Part shown: positions 1-10,169 of the stretch, piece by piece | Numbering within the stretch: the stretch's first letter is position 1 | Layout of the letters: the number at the start of each line of letters is the position of its first letter | NCBI GenBank assembly: GCA_023091665.1 | Contig: JALJCQ010000012.1 | Coordinates: forward strand, 1,674,001 to 1,738,000 | Direction: 5' to 3' | Length of the DNA stretch: 64,000 nucleotides | Source: Pythium myriotylum | Lineage: Eukaryota > Oomycota > Peronosporomycetes > Pythiales > Pythiaceae | Program-made: the position numbers and the translations under genes | Notes under the pieces: model-generated | Database searches by the model: none | What the model was told of the DNA's origin: nothing | Seen by the model: only the letters and a program-made list of their open reading frames with translations

Positions 1-476
1 ATGGAGTGAGCAGCGTTACTAGTGACCCCAGACTCAGTAACGTACCCATGAAGAGAGGAAATGACTAACATAAAGATACGTGCGGACCCTCGTTGGCATG
101 GCGGGTCTTGAGATAGCCCTGAGTCCAAATCAACCCGACGAATCAGTCAAAAGGACAAAGTGATTCAGAAATCGATGCTGTGTCCGCACAGATGCACGCG
201 TTCGTCTTGACCTCGTCGGGAATAATCAAACCACACGGAGTAGAGGCAGATGGCGAGTGGGACCAACGTCGCGTAGGCGACAGTGACCATCACGACGTTT
301 CCTGGACGGCTCAGCATGCACGCGTCATCGATACCCGCGAGGCAAACTGATGGAGAGAGAAGGTCAACCCAACGAGCAGAGCCCCGTGTACCCGAACTGC
401 ACGTACGGGTTCCGTCTACAGCGAGCAGGATGCTGCCAATGCCGACGCCGACGGAAACCAACGCAGTTGCCTCCAT
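1..476 (-). CDS. Ferroportin-like (SLC40 family) transporter, 5' part, runs off left edge
   Basis: The first 100 codons of a ferroportin-like metal exporter are visible: exons 476-407, 346-190 and 118-46, with intron 3 and the rest lying left of base 1. The start is the ATG at 476-474. The translated exons align with the N-terminus of the complete gene at 53449: MEAT start, CLAGxDDAC block, a hydrophobic segment around residues 45-65, and the PTRxRTYLYVSHFLS segment that leads into the first canonical ferroportin helix. Intron positions and phases (1, 2, 0) are identical in the two genes. Ferroportins export Fe2+ or related divalent metals across membranes; that role is inferred from family, and only the N-terminal fifth can be seen. 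It is divergent from the acyl-CoA dehydrogenase gene across about 500 bases. Confidence 0.82.
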
Positions 477-978
477 TTTGCACAGTGCTGCCTCGAGTGA
501 CTCGTCGTGTTGGCCACCATCACGCCAGCACGCCCAGCGAGAGGCAACGATTGTGTCATCTGCCACGGTGGCGACTAGAGGAGAGGCAATTCCGCTGAAA
601 GAGTACATCTTCCGGGACTGGATGGTTTCATCCAGTACCCAGAAGGTGTCTTGCCGTGTTGTGGTGATGTGGCGGCGAACTCAGAAAGCTCGCCGCTCAG
701 CCAATCAGCGAGCCGCCAGAGGCCGGCGCCACGTCGCTGACGAATGGCTCGAGCCCGTTCCGGCGCAACTGGAATGACCAGCTTGAAGTTCGGCCGAAGC
801 GACGTGCCGTCGAGCGCGCCGAACGCCTCTGCGCCGCCTCCCATTGGCTCCTGCGGCCTGAGTTCCCAATTCAGCATGCGTCAGCTCGGGAGATTTGATG
901 GCAGGCGCCAACTTCTTCTGTCGACGACAGCAGTCTCCCACAATCCGTTTTAACAGCTAGAACTCACTCGAAGCAAGA
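477..978. promoter_or_regulatory. Shared intergenic region of a divergent gene pair, with CCAAT boxes
   Basis: This 500-base interval separates the starts of the ferroportin-like gene (-) and the acyl-CoA dehydrogenase gene (+). It holds a CCAAT pentamer at 701-705 (in GCCAATCAG) and an inverted one (ATTGG) at 843-847. CCAAT boxes are bound by NF-Y in eukaryotes; use here is inferred. No convincing coding sequence was seen: open frames in it run through from the neighbouring exons without splice or family support. Confidence 0.4.
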
Positions 979-2597
979 ATGGCGATGGGAATCAGCCGAC
1001 GTGTGGCTTTGCGCCTGGGGGCGGGTCGCGCCGCGCCGCGATCGGCGGCCGCGACGTTCGTGCGCGCCAAGAGCTCGCAGGCGTTTGAGGTCGAGAACGA
1101 CGCGTTCGCCTCGGGCCCGAGCCCCCTCACGGTGCTCACGGAAGAGGAGGAAATGTTCAAGAGCACGGGTTCGTCTAACATGGAGAAACGACGGATTGAG
1201 TGGGTTTCACTGATGGGATTCAATGCTGGGCAGTCTCCAAGTTTGCCAACGACGTTGTTCTCCCTCGTGTCACTGAGATGGACCGAACCGGCACCCTTGA
1301 TCCTTTCATCACGAAGGGTCTCTTCGAGAACGGAGTACGTGCTAACCGCATTCGAACAATACTGTTTGTCGCTGATATTAATTTCCTGTGGCCTTGTAGC
1401 TTATGTCCGTGGAGATCCCTGCTGACTATGGTGGAAGTGAAGCCTCGTTTATGAGCCTCTGTCTCACGATCGAAGAGCTGTCCAAGGTCGAGCCGTCTGT
1501 AGGCTTGTTGGTTGACCTCCAGAACACCGTCGTGAACACCGTCATCCAGGTACGGACCACAGCCTTGAAGGAATGTTTTTACTCGGTGAACTAAGTTCCA
1601 TGTGGACAGCTCTACGCCTCGGAAGCGCAGAAGGACAAGTACCTCCCACGATTGAGCACGGATTTGGTAAGGCCTTGCACTATGTGCGCTGGGCGCTCAG
1701 GGGATTCTTAAAGTTGCTTGGTCCGATAGGTCGGAAGCTTCTGCCTCAGTGAATCCGGCTCGGGCAGTGACGCATTCTCCCTCAAGACGCGGGCCGAGCC
1801 GTCTGCCGATGGAAGTTACTACACCCTCAATGGCGAGAAGGCTTGGATTTCCAACGCTGAGTACGCTGGTGTGTTCGTCATTTTGGCGACGGTTGACCCG
1901 TCGAAGGGCCACCGCGGAATCACGGGCTTCCTCGTGGACCGTGACACGGAAGGCTTGACAATTGGCCAGCCAGAAGATAAGTTGGGTATTCGCGCATCGT
2001 CCACCTGCACTGTGACGTTGAACGATGTCAAGGTCCCGAAGGAGAACATTCTCGGCGAGGTGAGTTTCAAACCTGGTTATTTCGACAAAATGCTGGCACT
2101 CAGAAGGCTCTATGCACTACGCACAGGTTGGCAAGGGTTACATGATTGCCATCAGCCAGTTGAACGAAAGCCGCATCGGTATCGCTGCTCAGATGCTCGG
2201 TCTCGCTCAGGGAGTGTACGACCAGACCATCCCTTACCTCTTTGACCGCCACCAGTTCGGCATGCCGATTGGCGAGTTCCAGTCCATGCAGCACCAGCAA
2301 GCCGAAGCCGCACTTGACATCGAGACCGCACGATTGCTCGTCTACAACGCTGCTCGACTAAAGGACGCTGGACTGCCAGTTGTGAAGCAGGCCTCGATGG
2401 CCAAGCTCCATGCGGCCCGCGTCGCTGAGAAGACGGCGTCCAAGTGTATCGAGTGGCTCGGCGGCGTCGGCTTCACCAAATACCTCCACGCCGAAAAGTT
2501 CTACCGAGACGCCAAGATCGGCCCGATCTACGGCGGCACCGCCAACATGCAGCTCTCGACGATCGCAAAGATCATCAAGGACGAGTACAAGAAATGA
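979..2597 (+). CDS. ACADSB: Short/branched-chain acyl-CoA dehydrogenase, mitochondrial (ACADSB-like)
   Basis: Six exons (979-1168, 1234-1334, 1400-1549, 1610-1666, 1730-2059, 2127-2597) give 432 residues, the length of human ACADSB. The family oxidises 2-methyl-branched short acyl-CoAs in isoleucine breakdown, using FAD and passing electrons to ETF. The first ~40 residues are Arg/Ala/Ser-rich, as in mitochondrial presequences. Family blocks seen: [59 protein letters not shown]. The odd point is the C-terminal motif, normally IYEGxSNIQ with the Glu as catalytic base: here it is IYGGTANMQ (Gly at residue 412, bases 2532-2534). The alternative base position used by LCAD and IVD (Glu before Arg in helix G) is Ser here (NESRIG). 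Family assignment is firm; catalytic competence is uncertain. Confidence 0.93.
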
Positions 2598-2696
2598 GCC
2601 CGTTAGCCAGCTACAGTAGCGAGATGCACCCTTATATCAGTAGTTCCTTCCTTCCTTCCGTGGTTACATTCTGGTTACACTCTGAATTTTTCTGAC

Positions 2697-2704
2697 TGAC
2701 GTCA
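2697..2704. promoter_or_regulatory. CRE-like palindrome upstream of WASHC4
   Basis: A TGACGTCA palindrome lies between the acyl-CoA dehydrogenase stop and the WASHC4 start. It matches the consensus bound by bZIP (CREB/ATF-type) factors. A single 8-base match is weak evidence for function. Confidence 0.2.
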
Positions 2705-2876
2705 CGATTACGGGTGGAACCAGACTCCCACTTCAATTTGGGTTCGGGTCGGAACCCGTTCTTCGTGGGACTCAAACCCGCGACCCGTGTGTCGCTGCTT
2801 GTCGCTCGGTCGAGCTGTTCTGAATGCCCCTGAGTGGGTATCTTCCTCAACACGAGGGGCTCACGAGACTGCGTCC

Positions 2877-5800
2877 ATGGCCAAGAAGCAGCCGCCGCGC
2901 GCGGACGAGGAGCCCGTGGAGCAGCCTCGCGTCAGTGAGGCGGCTGTGAGCGAGGTCTCGCGGTCCTCCCAGCCGCGCAAGCCCAAGGACGCCAAGGACG
3001 CCGCCACGCCCCCCGAGAGCGAGAGAGAACGCCCGCGCGTCGACAGCGACGTCTCCGATGGGTCTAGCGTCCTCTCGTCCCCGTCGAACCGCCATAAGCA
3101 GCCACACCGCCCGCGGTTCGACTCGAAGGCCTCATGGGCCGACTCGACGCGCTTCGACATGGGCCGCGCCGACTCGCGCGCGTCCGACATCTCAGCGCGA
3201 GACTTGCGGCTCACTGCGCTGAGCGGCGGGCCCAAGCACAACCGCAACCGCAGCGACTCGCGCGCCTCCAGGTTCTCGCACTCCAGTCGCACTTCCAATC
3301 GCCCCAGAAACTCGTCCTTTGTGTCCAACTTTGGAGCCACCAAGCCGCGGAAGGAGAGCAATGCGCTGTCGACAATCACTGAGCACTGGAACTTGGGCGA
3401 CGACGAGTTCGACGGGCCGTTTTCGAACTTCGACGCGCAAGGTAAGTGGAGCACTGCCATTTTCGATCATTTGTGGTGCATTGTGGTTATGTGAAACGTA
3501 TGCTTCTAGAGCTTCCGATTCGAGAGCAACTTGAGCGAGGAATGGCGATCATCAACGAACACACTGTATGCCACGCACCACATCCCGTCACCTAGCAACG
3601 AGACTGACTGTGTTGCTGCTGGACAGTCCAAGTTGAAGGGCATCGAGGACGCGATTACGGCAGCTATGTCGGAGGTGTGGGGGTACTGGGTGCGTTTGTT
3701 GTTCGCAGTCACTTGCAGCATGAGCGAGGCCTCATCATGAAACAAATGTATAGGCGGACCCAATCCAGTTATATCTTCATCCAGCTGAGCGTGTAGATGT
3801 GCAGGATCTCATCCGCACGGACAACGAATTGTTTAACAAGGTGCTAACTGTCTTTGCGGTTCTCTGTGATGAGATCTCCGAGTTGAAGGTCACTGTTGAA
3901 GATAACTTTTACCCTGCCCTGATCATGTTTGGTCAACCGCCAAGTGGAGATTCGGAGCGATCTGCGAAGCCTGGTGAAGACGAAGTCTACATCGGTCGCA
4001 TGCTCGCATTTTTCCAGGATATCTCCAACTTCGTTGACCGTTGCAATGCCATTACGATTAATATTCTCCATCAGCTTGCAAGCCTGTATCAAAGTTTCCA
4101 GAAACTGTGGAAGTCTACGTTCAAGCTAGTGCATTTGCATCCTGTGTTTGACGCCCTCGCGAGTTTATTGGAGGTGATGATCACGATTGATGCAATCGTC
4201 GTCGACAATCCCCATATCGTGACATCGTGGGACAAGTACAAGCGTATGATGCAGTATGTTCGCGCTGATCCAGCCCGGTATAATGTCACAGTTGACAAAG
4301 TGAAACAGTTTGAACGGCTTCTCGTGAGTCTGGACCAGACGATCATGAGTGCTCAAGTGTTCCAAACGTGTATTGAGCAAGACTTCGAAGCGTTTGGGTC
4401 AGGCGACTATGGCGACGAAGAGGATGGAGAAGATGAGGATGATGCTCGCAGTGGGCGCGCCAGCAGCGACATGGAGTCCCGAATCGATATTCGTTCGAAC
4501 CGTGTGTTCATCGAAGAATTTTTGCATTGCATCAGTGCGAGACTGAGCAGAGCTGAGATCAACATCAATTCACCCACTGAGACATATGAGCGAGATTCAT
4601 TGGTCGGTACCGCTGGCTTATATGTTCTCCTTCGGCGTTTGCTGCCTTCAAATGTTCCGGCGGATCCGACTTTGTACCTGCGACTTTGGGAGTCACAGCT
4701 AAAGACTCCCGCGGTAACGATTTGTGGGAAGATTTCGTGGTTTATGCCTGATTTCTTGCTCAAATACGCTCCTATGAGCTCAAAGAAGCTGCAACCTGCT
4801 GATATTCCTCAGTTCCGCCGCGATTATTTGCACACGCTCGACCAAGCTTTTCCAGGCGATGTAGCGGCGGCGAAGATCGATCTGAGTGCTTGGCTTGTGC
4901 GAATGGAATCGTTCTTCCAACCAACGACTCGTGGTATGGGTGATCCGTCTCGTACTTTGAGCATTCGAGGCAACCTCATCATCAAGGGACTTATATTGGC
5001 GAAAAAGGTCCAAACCATGATGCACACACTGGTTAACTTGCATCTCTCTTTGGAGATCCCTATGCCTAAACGTGTTGTACGTCCTCTGTACACGTGTATT
5101 GAGATCCTCAAGGCAGTCGAGTTCATGTTTGCTCGCAAGAATCCGATCCTTGCCGAGAGTTGCTCACTTGTACTTCGACAAGTTGCTCACTCCTTGTTCT
5201 CCTACTTTCGGCCGTTGAAAGCCCGCCTCGAGGCAAGCAAACGGTTTGACGATACCAAACTGGACGTTCTCGCTGCTGTCACTGTTATCGAGGAGATTTT
5301 GCATTCAGGCGAATCATTCTCGTACACGCGACTCACGATCTTGGATCTTGCGACCCAAATTGCCTTGATATCACCGGATGGCACTGCGAGCTCCGTTAAT
5401 GGTGAAGGAGGCGGTGGATTTGTGGAGCTCAAGGATGCCGAAGAACCTGTTAAGTTGATCTGGAAAATGAGATTGCTGAGTGACTTCCAACGTCGTATCA
5501 CCCGAGCATGCGACTGCTCTTTCTTCTACTGGAGCCGAGAGTTGTTACATCCATTCGTCCAAGATCTCTACGGCCAGCCCGAGCACTGCAATCAAATTCA
5601 GTACATCGTGAGTGGATTTCTGGATGCCATTCGACTCATTCGTGGCGCCCAGCACGAGGAGAACAATGATGGGTACATTAAGTCATTCTCTGACTTCATT
5701 GACACAGTTATGGAAGAAGAGATTGTGGATAATCTCTGCAAAGACGTCGAGAACGATCTTCGACTACACATCCACTCTGTACATCTCGATCACATGGATG

Positions 5801-7385
5801 CGCCCAACCCGAAGAGCGAAGATTTCAAGGTTTTGCACCGCTATTTAGACTTGCGCCCGATTCGCCTGTACGGCAAGATGCTCGACTTAAAGCAGCGTGT
5901 TACCCACTACTTGGAGAACACATTCTATAACCTGACGACGGTGGCCTTGCACGACTGGAAGACATACGGGGAAATGCGAAACCTTGCAAACGACAAGTAT
6001 GGACTGAGTCTCGCTGACAACCACTTGCCCATGGGATCTCTAGATCAAGGCCTTGATATTCTTCAGATCATGCGCAATATCCAGATCTTCGTCTCGAGAT
6101 ACAATTACAACCTCAATCAGCAGTTCTTCCTTGAGCGACGAAGTGACAAGGGATCTCGTCATCTGAACTCGATTAACATCCATTCGATTGCAAGTTCTAT
6201 TCGCACCCATGGCATGGGTATCATGAACACTACCGTCAACTTCACCTACCAGTTCCTAACGCGAAAATTCGACATTTTCTCTCAGTTCCTCTTCGATGAA
6301 TACATCAAGAGTTACCTTCAGCGCGAAAAGCGATGGTACAAGAAGCATCGCGAAGACAAGGAAGTCGACAACAAGTATCCTTACGACCGTGCGTTCCAAT
6401 TCAACAAGGATATCCGCAAACTCGGCGTCTCAGACTCGGGGAAAACTTTCCTCGATCAGTTCCGTATCCTGATCACGGAAATCGGAAATGCTCTTGGATA
6501 CGTGCGTATGGTTCGATCTGCTGGCATGAACTACTGCAGCAACGCAATTAAGTTCGTGCCTGATTTGAACCATACCCACTTCAAATTCGAGGCCTATGCC
6601 GGTGAGGGTGTTCCAGAAGTGCGTGACGAGGAGACAAACGAGCTTATTGAGCCAGGGATCGTTGGCGCGAAGGTTTCCCGCGAAACTGTTATCGCTGCGA
6701 GGAATCTAGACTCAGTTATCTCGAACCTGTCAAAGAACTTTTCGGAAAACAATGACTACTTCAAGGTGCTGGTAAAGGTTTTCCAGGATGTGACCACAAG
6801 CGATGAGCAAAAGCATCTCGTCAACTTCGCCTCAATCTTGCCTGCTCTGACGATAAATTTCGTGGAGAATATGGTGCAAGCAAAGGATCTCATGTACAAG
6901 AATACTCGCCGCCGCGAGTCTTACTTCACAGACGACGGTTTTGCCATTGGTGTGGCGTATATTCTTGCGATTCTAAACCAAGGAGAGGTACGTGCCTTTG
7001 TTCAAGCTGATTAGAGGGTTTGGGCGGACTTTGATCTTGATCGATTAGGCATTCGATGCACTTCACTGGTTTGAGGAGGTATCGCGGAAATACCAAGAAG
7101 AAGAGGCCTTGTATCTTGTACGTAAAACGAGTGGCTTCAGAACAACGTCATTGGGTTTCTCACGTGGTAATTGTTGGTCTCGTGCAGCAAAAGCAAGCAG
7201 AGCGTGACGCGCGCAAGAAGGAACAGGCTGCTCGAAAGCAGCAGGAGACGACCGCAGAGCTCATCGACGACGAGGAAGAAGTGCACTCACTGCAGTTAAC
7301 AGCCAAACGAATCGAACTCAACAAGCGCGAGTTCGACCTGCTCGATTGGTCCCTGAATGGTGCGCGTATCTTCTTCAAAGACTAG
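2877..7385 (+). CDS. WASHC4: WASH complex subunit 4 (SWIP)
   Basis: Six exons (2877-3441, 3510-3565, 3627-3689, 3754-6987, 7049-7117, 7188-7385) give 1394 residues against 1173 in human. WASHC4 is a core scaffold of the WASH complex, which activates Arp2/3 on endosomes. Resemblance runs through the length: LIRTDNELFNKVLTVFA, ITINILHQLASLYQS, LDILQIMRNIQIFVSRYNYN, SIRTHGMGIMNTTVNFTYQF, DQFRILITEIGNALGYVRM, FTDDGFAIGVAYIL, and the terminal SLNGARIFFKD. The first ~190 residues (exon 1) are an added low-complexity region rich in Ser, Arg and Asp, absent from the animal protein. An acidic stretch follows DFEAFGSGDYGDEED. The start is the first ATG of the open frame with good context (gtccATGG). 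A second WASH subunit, WASHC3, lies 17 kb away. Confidence 0.94.
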
Positions 7386-7497
7386 GCGCAGTGGGCATAG
7401 CCTTCCAACAAACCGATAAAGAATCAATCATATATCCCTCACATTTTCTCACACCAACTCTGTCCAAGCTATTCTCCCCATTTAGCGGCTTGTGTTA

Positions 7498-7713
7498 TCA
7501 CTGGCGCTTCTTCGCCAAGTTCTTGCGATTGTCCGTTTGGACGAACTGTAAGATCCAGTAGAGCTGTCGACACCAAATCGCGCGGTCACCCAACGAGGAA
7601 GATGCATCCAGGAGATCAGCGCAGGGACTCACGAGTACAAGCACGTGCACGGCGACGAGGCCAGCGACAAACAGGTTGATACCTGGACCGAGTTCTCCTC
7701 CCAGCAGATCCAT
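7498..7713 (-). CDS. 48-residue single-pass membrane microprotein
   Basis: Two exons (7713-7633 and 7563-7498) joined by a 69-base GT-AG intron encode 48 residues. Without splicing the frame also stays open, giving 71. The spliced product has a short N-terminus (MDLLGGELG), one hydrophobic helix around residues 12-34 that spans the exon junction (FVAGLVAVHVLVLLYWIL), and a basic tail ending NRKNLAKKRQ. I do not recognise a family. A clean intron through the helix and a basic C-terminus argue for a real small membrane protein, perhaps of the ER or mitochondria. It lies 69 bases downstream of the stop of the propeller protein on the same strand. Confidence 0.55.
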   Translation of the reverse strand: MDLLGGELGPGINLFVAGLVAVHVLVLVSPCADLLDASSSLGDRAIWCRQLYWILQFVQTDNRKNLAKKRQ

Positions 7714-7782
7714 CTTTTGGTTTCCTCGTTCTTGGAGTGAGCTGCTGAAGGGCTCTTCATAGTGGAATCGCTTCTATCGTTT

Positions 7783-9666
7783 CTATCTCCCACGGAAAGC
7801 TCGGTGGTGGGCCACTTTCGACCAATTCGGGCCTCCGGATCTCCCAAATGCCCGGCGCTCGAAATCGAATGATGCGTCCAGCGACGACGAGCGACGGAAG
7901 CGGCTCTGCTGCCAGAACATGACGCCGAACGCGCAGAAGAGCATGACGGGCGCGCGGATCCAGCCCAGTTCCAGTCCTGATGTGGGGAGCGGCAGACGAG
8001 ACGCCAGCAGCTCCACGCGGACACGCGGTTGGGAAGGATCGACTACGACGATCGCGACGGCGGCGGAGCTCGAGGCCAGATCCTTGGTGGCTTGGACAGA
8101 GAGCAGTTGCGACGCGGAATCAAGCAACGGTCCCACCGACTTCTCTCCGATATAGGAAGGTCGACCGGGACTTGATGAGGTCGTCTCGTACAAGACAAGG
8201 TGGCCATCGCTGCTGGTCAGGAGCAGGTATCCTGGAAGGGCGGACACGATCGATGGCAGCAATGGCCTCGGAACGGAAAGGCTACTAAAGACTCGAGCTC
8301 GTGGTTGCAGTGATGCTGTGAGCATGCATGTTGGGAAACCAAGGTCGCTATCGTCGAGAGGAGGTAGTGCGTCGGTGCCAAGCGGCATTAGCCCGTTGTT
8401 GCGCTTCATCAAGCCAAAGCGATTGATACGGAACACCAATCCTGATCCGTCGGCAGTCCCTGCGTAGAGAACAGTGTGGCGCCACACATCTCGCTCGAGA
8501 CTGGTGAAGTCGAATCGAGAGCCCTCGCAGGAAAGATCTAGCACACGGCGATCGAAGACATCGATAAAGTAGATGCGATTAGCGATCGTGAACGCCAGTA
8601 TTCCCGACGGCAGAGGCTGAAAGTGGCTGATCTCTCCCGGTCCTGTCGAGATCTCACCGAGGAAAGTCCCATTGTGCCCACTATAAACGCTTAAGTGGCC
8701 TCCGCCGCTTGCCGTCACGATAAAGAGAGACTGGTGAGAAGCCACCATTGTCACTGCGGACACGTTGCGTGCCAGCTCGACGTGGAAATCGAACTCGAAT
8801 TCTACGTGGAGGTGGAGTCCATTGGGCGCGGCAGTGCGTGTCATTGGGGGCCTCAAGAAGGCTGGTGTGGGCGGTGAAGGAGTGGTGCCGTTGAGTGCCA
8901 GTGCGTTGGTGATGTAGGAGCACGACATGCTCTCCCTGCCACTCAGTCGTCGGTAGTCGCCTGCCACGAGCCGCCGGCCGTGGAAGACGCGCATCTTGTA
9001 CAGAAACAGACGTCCACTCGACGTGACGAGCGCGAGGTGCGTGGCGCGGTCAGAGTGGAAGTACACTTTGGCGATGGGAGACGGCACGCGCAGCCGCTGC
9101 TGCCACACAATCGCTCGTGATGTTGGGTGCCGCAAATCAAGTGCGCCAGTGGCGAGGTCCAACACGAGAAGAAACTGCGTGATAGGCGCCGCGGGATCTT
9201 CTGCGCCATGGCGGCCTGCATGCGCATTCCTCTTGCTTCCGAGGCTGCCATTGGGGCGGAACGAGACCAGCTCGACGTGGACTCCCTGTCGCTCCTTCTT
9301 CGCCGTTGCGTCAGGCGCCGGCGGCGCCAGCCACGTGCTCTGGCACGAGAACCAATCGTCGAAGCGGGTGCTCCCGTGCACAGACGGCAGACGATGCGGC
9401 GACCTCGATGACGTTACGCCAGGCGCACTTTCTTGCCGCGCGTGTTCGCTCCGAACCCAGCTTGTTAGTACCGAGACCTTGGCCTTGAGCAGCGAAACGT
9501 ACTCGTTGGTCGCGTTGATCTCGGCGTCGAGCATGGCAGCGAGAAGCGCGCGGTCGACGTCGCTCGCCGAGGCGGCCGCGACTTGCTCATGGCCCACGAG
9601 CGAGCGAGCGCCGAGCACGGCGAGCGCTCCGGCGGCCCAGCGCCACGCGATCCCCATCTCGTCCAT
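7783..9666 (-). CDS. Single-pass membrane protein with beta-propeller-like lumenal domain
   Basis: An uninterrupted frame of 627 codons is read from the ATG at 9666. An upstream ATG at 9816 is in frame, but its 50 extra codons are Arg/Ser-rich and would hide the signal sequence, so I prefer MDEMGIAWRW. Residues ~5-30 are a hydrophobic signal peptide. The middle has repeated strand-rich blocks with tryptophan and aspartate turns (for example LLVLDLATGALDLRH, GGGHLSVYSGHNGTFLGEI, YFIDVFDRRVLDL, YLLLTSSDGHLVLYET), consistent with a WD40- or PQQ-like propeller. A hydrophobic helix near the C-terminus (IRAPVMLFCAFGVMFW) is followed by a basic cytosolic tail. NVS and NGT sequons support a lumenal middle. 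I cannot name a family. Confidence 0.72.
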   Translation of the reverse strand: MDEMGIAWRWAAGALAVLGARSLVGHEQVAAASASDVDRALLAAMLDAEINATNEYVSLLKAKVSVLTSWVRSEHARQESAPGVTSSRSPHRLPSVHGSTRFDDWFSCQSTWLAPPAPDATAKKERQGVHVELVSFRPNGSLGSKRNAHAGRHGAEDPAAPITQFLLVLDLATGALDLRHPTSRAIVWQQRLRVPSPIAKVYFHSDRATHLALVTSSGRLFLYKMRVFHGRRLVAGDYRRLSGRESMSCSYITNALALNGTTPSPPTPAFLRPPMTRTAAPNGLHLHVEFEFDFHVELARNVSAVTMVASHQSLFIVTASGGGHLSVYSGHNGTFLGEISTGPGEISHFQPLPSGILAFTIANRIYFIDVFDRRVLDLSCEGSRFDFTSLERDVWRHTVLYAGTADGSGLVFRINRFGLMKRNNGLMPLGTDALPPLDDSDLGFPTCMLTASLQPRARVFSSLSVPRPLLPSIVSALPGYLLLTSSDGHLVLYETTSSSPGRPSYIGEKSVGPLLDSASQLLSVQATKDLASSSAAVAIVVVDPSQPRVRVELLASRLPLPTSGLELGWIRAPVMLFCAFGVMFWQQSRFRRSSSLDASFDFERRAFGRSGGPNWSKVAHHRAFRGR

Positions 9667-10169
9667 CTGGCGCTTCTCGACTGGGAGCCCACTCGGACAC
9701 CTCGAAAGGGCGCGCGCGGTGGGTGAGGCGCCTCTCGACGCCCGCGGATTTCCTTCGCGGCCCCTCTCGCCCCACGACCGTCGCCAGAGCGTTTTCACTG
9801 AAACGGGCGAGGCCATGGACGGACCGTTTCGAGCTGATCAGGAGCAAGTTGCCTTTTTGACAGCCAATCAGAAGCGTCGATGAGCGGTTTTGGCCAATGA
9901 GATGGCCAGTTCCGAAGAACGGCCCTCGGAGCTTCAAGCGCCGTCAACGGTTGTCAAGTCACGCGGCTGGCCCTCATCTGCATGAGGAGCATGGAACGCC
10001 TCATGCACCAGAAACAGGACGCGGCCGTACCTATCTACTAGGTATTCGGTCGGAGGCCAGTGGCGCCGCCAGAGCCGAGACTGAGTTCTCTCTGCACGCG
10101 CCCATGGGCCCCCCCTCGCCGTGCTCGCTCCCCCCACTTCGGCTTCTCCCTCGCTCCCCCCAGGCCACC
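9667..10169. promoter_or_regulatory. Divergent intergenic region with two CCAAT boxes
   Basis: This interval separates the propeller-protein start (-) from the first SWEET start (+). CCAAT pentamers sit at 9864-9868 (in GCCAATCAG) and 9894-9898 (in GGCCAATGAG). The first has the same flanks as the box at 701. The last ~90 bases before the SWEET ATG are pyrimidine-rich, as expected of a 5' leader. No other gene was seen. Confidence 0.4.

Noticed and set aside
2740..2800. Possible tRNA on the minus strand (GGTTTGAGTCCC resembles a B box)
   Set aside because: The T-stem does not pair properly and no acceptor stem or anticodon arm could be built around it.
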